In this document: positions 59,548 to 64,000 of the stretch, in pieces
Layout of the letters: each line of letters begins with the position of its first letter
Numbering within the stretch: position 1 is the first letter of the stretch
NCBI RefSeq assembly: GCF_009388985.1
Contig: NZ_CP036422.1
Location: 4,106,501 to 4,170,500, forward strand
Reading direction: 5' to 3'
DNA: 64,000 nucleotides
Source of the DNA: Halioglobus maricola
Lineage (GTDB): Bacteria; Pseudomonadota; Gammaproteobacteria; Pseudomonadales; Halieaceae
Position numbers and translations under genes: made by a program
Notes under the pieces: generated by a model
Database searches by the model: none
Seen by the model: only the letters and a program-made list of their open reading frames with translations
Told to the model about the DNA's origin: nothing

Positions 59548-60021
59548 TTAGTGAGCCGCCGGGGCCTCGCCTTCGCCAGCCTGCTGCTGAGCCTGGGCCA
59601 GCGCCTGCTGGTACAGGGCATCAAAGTTGACCGGCGCCAGCATCACGGGTGGGAAGCCGCCTTTCACGCACAGAGTATCGATAGTCTCGCGAGCGTAAGG
59701 GAACAGGATGTTGGGCGCAGCGGTGCCCATCACACGACGCAGGTCTTCGCCCTCGAAGCCCTGAATATTGAAAATACCGGCCTGCTGTACTTCAGCCAGG
59801 AACGCGGTTTCTTCTTCGATTTTGGCCGTGACAGTAATAGAGAGAACAACTTCAAAGTTGCCTTCGTCATCGACCTTGTCACTTTTAGTATTCAGATCAA
59901 CGCTGACCTTTGGCTGCCACTGCTTGCGGAACACTTCCGGTGTTGAAGGAGACTCGAAAGAGATGTCCTTGGTGTAGATGCGCTGCATCTGAAATTGGGG
60001 TTGAACCTGTTCGTCGGCCAT
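59548..60021 (-). CDS. secB: Protein-export chaperone SecB
   Basis: SecB holds unfolded preproteins and delivers them to SecA. The 157-residue acidic product begins with FQMQRIYTKDISFESPSTPEVF (the family signature near the N-terminus), then EVVLSITVTAKI, TAFLAEVQQAGIF, ILFPYARETID and GGFPPVMLAPVNFDALY. It is the last gene of the rhodanese-grxC-secB run. Confidence 0.97.
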   Translation of the reverse strand: MADEQVQPQFQMQRIYTKDISFESPSTPEVFRKQWQPKVSVDLNTKSDKVDDEGNFEVVLSITVTAKIEEETAFLAEVQQAGIFNIQGFEGEDLRRVMGTAAPNILFPYARETIDTLCVKGGFPPVMLAPVNFDALYQQALAQAQQQAGEGEAPAAH

Positions 60022-60057
60022 GTTGCCGTCCTCCTTGGGTTTATTTGTAAACGGCGC

Positions 60058-60321
60058 TTATGACACCAATTTAAGTAAATCGTCGAGCTTCCCCTGCCGC
60101 TCAAGCAGGGCCAGATCGTCGTAGCCACCCACGTGGCGCTCGCCGATCCAGATTTGCGGCACCGTATGGCGGCCGCTCTTTTCCATCATTTCCCGCCGTA
60201 AACCGGGCTCTGCGTCTACGCCAATATCGGTGTAGGCCACATTTTTGCTATCGAGCAGAAAGCGAGCGCGAATGCAGTATGGGCAGAACCGGGTCGAGTA
60301 CATGGTCACCTGAGTGCTCAT
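60058..60321 (-). CDS. grxC: Glutaredoxin 3
   Basis: This is a dithiol glutaredoxin of 87 residues with the CPYC active site at residues 13-16, the cis-proline segment HTVPQIWIG and the glutathione-binding GGYDDLALLE. It reduces disulfides and glutathione adducts in the cytoplasm. It starts 6 nt after the rhodanese gene. Confidence 0.96.
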   Translation of the reverse strand: MSTQVTMYSTRFCPYCIRARFLLDSKNVAYTDIGVDAEPGLRREMMEKSGRHTVPQIWIGERHVGGYDDLALLERQGKLDDLLKLVS

Positions 60322-60327
60322 GCCACG

Positions 60328-60747
60328 TTACCCGTTGTTGACCACGGGTAACTGAAGATTCTTCCATTCCATCATGCCGCCAGTCATCACATTGACCCGG
60401 GCAAAGCCATCGGCGTTGAGCTTCTTGCCCACAGCGCCGGCGGATTGACCCATCTTGCATACCAATACAATGGGTTTGTCTCGGTAGTTTTCAAGGAGGC
60501 CGGTGTTATTCATCAGCTTGGTGGTGGGGATATGCATCGCATCCACAATATGGCCGGAGCGGAATTCTGCCGTGTCGCGCAAATCAACAAACACACCTTC
60601 TTCGCTGTTCACCACATTGATAGCCTGCTGCGGCGAGAGCGAGGTACCCGATTTGCGGGTTTCATGCAGGAACAGCATGACCATGACAACCAACAGGGCC
60701 GCCACCAACATCCACTGCTGGGCAAGAAATTCAAAAAATAGAGCCAT
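60328..60747 (-). CDS. Membrane-anchored rhodanese-like protein (YibN type)
   Basis: The 139-residue product has one N-terminal membrane helix (QQWMLVAALLVVMVMLFL) and a cytoplasmic rhodanese domain with FVDLRDTAEFRSGHI and the active-site loop beginning VCKMGQSA, whose Cys would carry a persulfide. The rhodanese-grxC-secB order is the same in E. coli (yibN-grxC-secB) and Pseudomonas. The role is unknown, though association with the export machinery has been proposed. Confidence 0.92.
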   Translation of the reverse strand: MALFFEFLAQQWMLVAALLVVMVMLFLHETRKSGTSLSPQQAINVVNSEEGVFVDLRDTAEFRSGHIVDAMHIPTTKLMNNTGLLENYRDKPIVLVCKMGQSAGAVGKKLNADGFARVNVMTGGMMEWKNLQLPVVNNG

Positions 60748-60956
60748 GACTTAACTTCAATAAATGAGCTGGGAACCCGCGCCGGACAAGGCCTGCGGGG
60801 GAATGCCGAAAGGGCGCAAGTATACAGCTTCATCACCGCTGCAACCAGCCCCGGTAATCCTTGGCAAAACCAGCGTCTACGCGGCTCCCGGCGGTGCGCA
60901 CAGCGGGCGGACAGGGTAAAATGCCCGGCTCCAATTATCTTGTTGCCGGACCACCC

Positions 60957-62525
60957 ATGAGCGATACCCAGAAACTGCCCACTGTACTGATCATTCTCGA
61001 CGGCTGGGGCCATCGAGAAGAGACCAAAGACAACGCGATCGCCCATGGCGATACCCCGGTATGGGACCGTCTGTGGCGCGAGGCCCCGCATACCCTGGTC
61101 TCAGGGTCTGGCCTGGATGTCGGTTTGCCTGAGGGCCAAATGGGCAACTCCGAGGTGGGTCACATGAGCCTGGGGTCAGGCCGCGTGATCTACCAGAACA
61201 TCACCCGTATCGACCAGGCCATCGCCGACGGCAGTTTCGATGAGAACCCGGTATTCACTGCGGGTATCGACAAGGCCGTCGCAGGCGACGGCGCCGTTCA
61301 CCTGTTCGGCCTGCTCTCCCCCGGCGGTGTCCACAGCCACGAAGAGCAGATCTTCGCGGCCGCGCGATTGGCCGCCAAACGCGGCGCGAAAAAAGTGTAT
61401 CTGCACGCCTTCCTGGACGGCCGCGACACGCCACCACGCAGCGCCGGCCCCTCGCTGGAAAAGGCCGACGCCGTATTTGCAGAGATTGGCTGCGGCCGGG
61501 TTGCCAGCGTCACTGGTCGCTACTACGCCATGGACCGGGACAATCGCTGGGACCGCATGGAGCCAGCGTATCGCTTACTGACTGAGGGCGTAGCAGAGCA
61601 CACTGCCGCCTCCTCAGCAGAGGCTCTCAACGCAGCCTACGAGCGCGACGAGAACGACGAATTCGTGCTCCCGACGGTTATCCGCGCAGAGGGAGAGGAA
61701 TCTGCCGCCATCGTCGATGGCGACTGCGTTATGTTTATGAATTTCCGCGCCGACCGCGCCCGCCAAATGACCCGCGCCTTTGTCGACGCTGACTTTGCCG
61801 GTTTCGAACGCGCTGTGGTGCCGCAACTGGCCGCCTTCGTGACGACCACAGAGTATGCAGCCGATATCGATGCCCCTGCCGCCTTCCCCCCGGAAGCGCT
61901 GCAAAATGTGCTGGGTGACTATCTCGCCCAGCGCGACATGACCCAACTGCGCATCGCTGAAACGGAAAAATACGCCCACGTCACATTCTTTTTCAGTGGC
62001 GGCCGCGAAGAGAAGTTCGCGGGCGAAGATCGTGAATTGATCCCTTCACCTGATGTCGCCACCTATGACCTCAAGCCAGAGATGAGTGCCTTCGAGGTGA
62101 CTGACAAGTTGGTGGCCGCCATCCGTTCCGGCAAATATGACCTTATCGTCTGCAACTACGCCAATGGCGATATGGTGGGACATACCGGCGATTTCGCCGC
62201 CGCGGTCAAGGCCGTGGAGACCTTGGACCACTGTCTGGGTCAGGTTGAGGCAGCCCTCGTAGACGTGGGTGGCCAGGCACTGGTCACGGCCGACCACGGC
62301 AATTGCGAGCAAATGATCGACTACGATTCGGGCCAGAACCATACCCAGCACACCACCGAACGGGTGCCGCTGATCTACATTGGCCAGAGGGACCTCAAAC
62401 TGGACAGCGCGGGCGGCATTCTCGCCGATATTGCCCCCACCCTGCTGGACTTGATGGACCAGCCCCAGCCACCCCAGATGTCTGGTCGCAGTCTGGCCTC
62501 CGCTGCGGCGAGTGACGCCCGCTGA
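60957..62525 (+). CDS. gpmI: Cofactor-independent phosphoglycerate mutase
   Basis: This manganese-dependent enzyme interconverts 3- and 2-phosphoglycerate in glycolysis. The ~522-residue product from ATG 60957 has Asp15 in LILDGWG-type ILDGWG, the phosphoserine Ser65 in MGNSEVGHM, LDGRDTPPRSA, and the alkaline-phosphatase-like metal motifs NYANGDMVGHTG and TADHGNCEQM. The upstream frame extension overlaps the divergent spacer with the rhodanese gene. Its stop overlaps the proposed envC CTG start. Confidence 0.97.
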   Translation: MSDTQKLPTVLIILDGWGHREETKDNAIAHGDTPVWDRLWREAPHTLVSGSGLDVGLPEGQMGNSEVGHMSLGSGRVIYQNITRIDQAIADGSFDENPVFTAGIDKAVAGDGAVHLFGLLSPGGVHSHEEQIFAAARLAAKRGAKKVYLHAFLDGRDTPPRSAGPSLEKADAVFAEIGCGRVASVTGRYYAMDRDNRWDRMEPAYRLLTEGVAEHTAASSAEALNAAYERDENDEFVLPTVIRAEGEESAAIVDGDCVMFMNFRADRARQMTRAFVDADFAGFERAVVPQLAAFVTTTEYAADIDAPAAFPPEALQNVLGDYLAQRDMTQLRIAETEKYAHVTFFFSGGREEKFAGEDRELIPSPDVATYDLKPEMSAFEVTDKLVAAIRSGKYDLIVCNYANGDMVGHTGDFAAAVKAVETLDHCLGQVEAALVDVGGQALVTADHGNCEQMIDYDSGQNHTQHTTERVPLIYIGQRDLKLDSAGGILADIAPTLLDLMDQPQPPQMSGRSLASAAASDAR

Positions 62526-63682
62526 AACCTTCGGCCGCAATAACTCTGCTCTACAGCGGCCTGCTGGGCCTTGCGCTGGTCATTGCCACAAGCAGTTGGG
62601 CGCAGTCAGACGAGGAGCGCGCCAGGGCTGAGATGAAGCAGCTCAAAACTGACATCTCGCGTATCAATCGCGAGATTAGTTCCGCCAGCTCCCGCCGCAG
62701 CAAGCTGCAGAGCCAGCTGAAAAAGGCGGAAACTGAACAGGCCAGTATCCAGAAAAGCCTGGACACCACCCGAAGCGACATCCGCCAGCAGGAAAGCGAA
62801 CTGGCGACCCTGCAACAAGAACAGAAAGGCCTGCGCAGCGCCCTTTCCGAACAGCAATCGCACATCGCGGTTGAACTGCGGACCGCCTGGCAGATGGGCC
62901 AGCAAGGCCAGATTAAAGTGCTGCTCAACCAGGAGAGCCCCGACACAGTGGCCCGGGCAATGGGCTACTACCGTTATTTTTTCCGTGCCCGTAATGAATT
63001 GCTGGAGCAGTACCGCCAGACTCTGGAACAACTGGTGGCGAACGAAAAGCTTATCGACGAGGCCATCGCCTCACTTGAGCAACAATCCGCAAACCTACAA
63101 CGCCAGCAACAGCGGCTCGCCGCGGCGCAGGAGACCCGGCAACAGGCCGTTGCCCAGCTGAATAGCAGCATCGCCGACAAGGGCGCCGAGCTTAAACAGC
63201 TCGAACAGGACCAGAAAGAACTGCAACAGCTGATAGAAGCCATCGAGAAGGCGGTGGTCAATCTGGAAGTGCCCGACAACTATCAGGCATTCAAAGAGGC
63301 CAAAGGCAAGATGCCCTGGCCCGTGTCCGGTCGCGCCAGCCACCGCTTCGGCAACTCTCGTAATCAGGGCAAGATGACGTGGCAGGGCGTAAAAATTCCG
63401 GGCAAAGCCGGTACAGAAGTCAAAGCGATTCACCACGGTCGCGTCGTCTATGCCGACTGGCTGCGCGGCATGGGGCTGCTGCTAATTATCGACCACGGCG
63501 ACGGGTACATGAGCCTGTACGCGCACAATCAGACTCTGCTCAGAGAGGTCGGTGAGTGGGTGACGGCCGGCACCACCATCAGCACCCTGGGTGACAGTGG
63601 CGGCCTCGAGCGGCCGGCTCTGTACTTCGAAATTCGCCAGAACGGCAAGCCCACCAACCCTGCTAAATGGTGCCGCCGCTAG
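62522..63682 (+). CDS. envC: EnvC-like murein hydrolase activator (degenerate LytM), probable CTG start
   Basis: EnvC activates amidases at the septum and is itself catalytically dead. A signal peptide (KPSAAITLLYSGLLGLALVI, ending SSWAQ) is followed by a long coiled coil (about residues 40-270) and a C-terminal LytM domain. The zinc ligands of active LytM enzymes are lost: WQGVKIP replaces the HxxxD region and LYFEIR replaces HxH. The first ATG in the frame (62633) would remove the signal peptide. Between the preceding in-frame TGA and that ATG there is no ATG, GTG or TTG. I therefore place the start at CTG 62522, inside CGCTGA with the gpmI stop, with GAGTGA seven bases upstream. The order gpmI-envC-ctpA is as in Pseudomonas. 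Confidence 0.88.
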   Translation: MKPSAAITLLYSGLLGLALVIATSSWAQSDEERARAEMKQLKTDISRINREISSASSRRSKLQSQLKKAETEQASIQKSLDTTRSDIRQQESELATLQQEQKGLRSALSEQQSHIAVELRTAWQMGQQGQIKVLLNQESPDTVARAMGYYRYFFRARNELLEQYRQTLEQLVANEKLIDEAIASLEQQSANLQRQQQRLAAAQETRQQAVAQLNSSIADKGAELKQLEQDQKELQQLIEAIEKAVVNLEVPDNYQAFKEAKGKMPWPVSGRASHRFGNSRNQGKMTWQGVKIPGKAGTEVKAIHHGRVVYADWLRGMGLLLIIDHGDGYMSLYAHNQTLLREVGEWVTAGTTISTLGDSGGLERPALYFEIRQNGKPTNPAKWCRR

Positions 63683-63757
63683 GCTCCACAAGATCAGGCA
63701 ATGGGTTACACTAGCCAGCCAAGAGCATTCGTGGCCCCGGAGCCACTGGCGGTATCA

Positions 63758-64000
63758 ATGGCCTTCGCAAAATTATTCAAAATCCTGATTGGCTCAGCGG
63801 CCATCGCACACCTGGCGCTTCCCGCCCAGGCAGCCGTGGAAGAAAACGCGGTGCTTCCGCTGGAGGACCTGCGCACATTTGCCGACGTCTACAACCAGAT
63901 TCGTGTCGGCTACGTTGAAGACATTGATGACAGTACTCTGCTGGAATACGCCATCCAGGGCATGCTTATGGGCCTGGACCCACACTCGGTGTACCTCACC
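63758..64000 (+). CDS. ctpA: S41 carboxy-terminal processing protease, N-terminal part (partial)
   Basis: The first 81 codons of an S41-family periplasmic protease are visible; the gene runs off the right edge. It has a signal peptide (FAKLFKILIGSAAIAHLA, ending PAQA) and the typical N-terminal sequence LRTFADVYNQIRVGYVEDIDDSTLLEYAIQGML, then GLDPHSVYL. The PDZ and Ser/Lys catalytic parts lie outside. In Pseudomonas CtpA degrades peptidoglycan crosslink hydrolases. Start ATG 63758. Confidence 0.92.
   Translation, partial: MAFAKLFKILIGSAAIAHLALPAQAAVEENAVLPLEDLRTFADVYNQIRVGYVEDIDDSTLLEYAIQGMLMGLDPHSVYLT

Noticed and set aside
1..64000. CRISPR arrays, tRNA or rRNA genes, insertion sequences, prophage or attachment sites
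   Set aside because: I looked for repeat-spacer arrays, cloverleaf-like sequences, transposase motifs and terminal repeats and saw none.

Overview
The window is a gene-dense, GC-rich stretch of a gammaproteobacterial chromosome made up almost entirely of core genes. Several blocks follow the gene order I know from Pseudomonas aeruginosa: gltB / aroB-aroK-pilQPONM / PBP1a / malic enzyme / nuclease / rpmE / priA / argS / SPOR protein / hslVU, then DUF971 / ubiE-ubiJ-ubiB / hisI-hisE / tatABC, then glnA / DUF4124 / ntrBC and secB-grxC-rhodanese / gpmI / envC / ctpA. The differences (no SPOR/DamX gene between aroB and gltB, no PHA genes between hslU and ubiE, a three-gene transhydrogenase) point away from Pseudomonas itself. 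A marine Cellvibrionales/Halieaceae-like bacterium is my inference. I see no rRNA, tRNA, insertion sequence, prophage or CRISPR array.

Layout. 1-7984, minus strand: the 5' part of gltB, then pilM-N-O-P-Q-aroK-aroB, which joins the type IV pilus inner-membrane/secretin apparatus to two shikimate enzymes. 8160-10601: bifunctional PBP1a on the opposite strand. 10648-13262: malic enzyme, a lipoprotein nuclease and rpmE with its promoter, leader hairpin and terminator. 13263-20169: priA, argS, an FtsN-like SPOR protein, then hslVU behind a sigma-32 promoter and a DUF971 gene. 20221-28825: a long plus-strand run of ubiquinone synthesis (ubiE, ubiJ, ubiB), histidine synthesis (hisI, hisE), Tat export (tatABC), an MscS-type channel and an ABC exporter.

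28822-38167, minus strand: a hemerythrin protein, the pntAA-pntAB-pntB transhydrogenase operon, and an operon of PQQ-type sugar dehydrogenase, FAN1-like nuclease and XPD/DinG-like helicase. 38292-46365: nhaC and a thioesterase, epmA and efp, an uncharacterised 607-residue protein with a PilZ-like segment, serB and a divergent Smp-like membrane protein. 46400-53886: parC, a double cyclic-nucleotide-fold protein, an ElaA-type acetyltransferase, dtd, typA and thiI.

54218-58983 is the nitrogen control block. glnA has a textbook sigma-54 promoter and two NtrC-type dyads, and ntrBC has its own 23-bp NtrC palindrome and a second sigma-54-type promoter. The window ends with trmL, the rhodanese-grxC-secB operon, gpmI, envC (apparently starting at CTG) and the 5' end of a ctpA-type protease gene.

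The most interesting system is the translationally overlapping FAN1 nuclease / Fe-S helicase pair. The helicase carries its own N-terminal PD-(D/E)XK-like nuclease domain, which suggests a two-nuclease, one-helicase DNA repair machine, possibly for interstrand crosslinks. The best regulatory finds are the sigma-54/NtrC and sigma-32 promoters.
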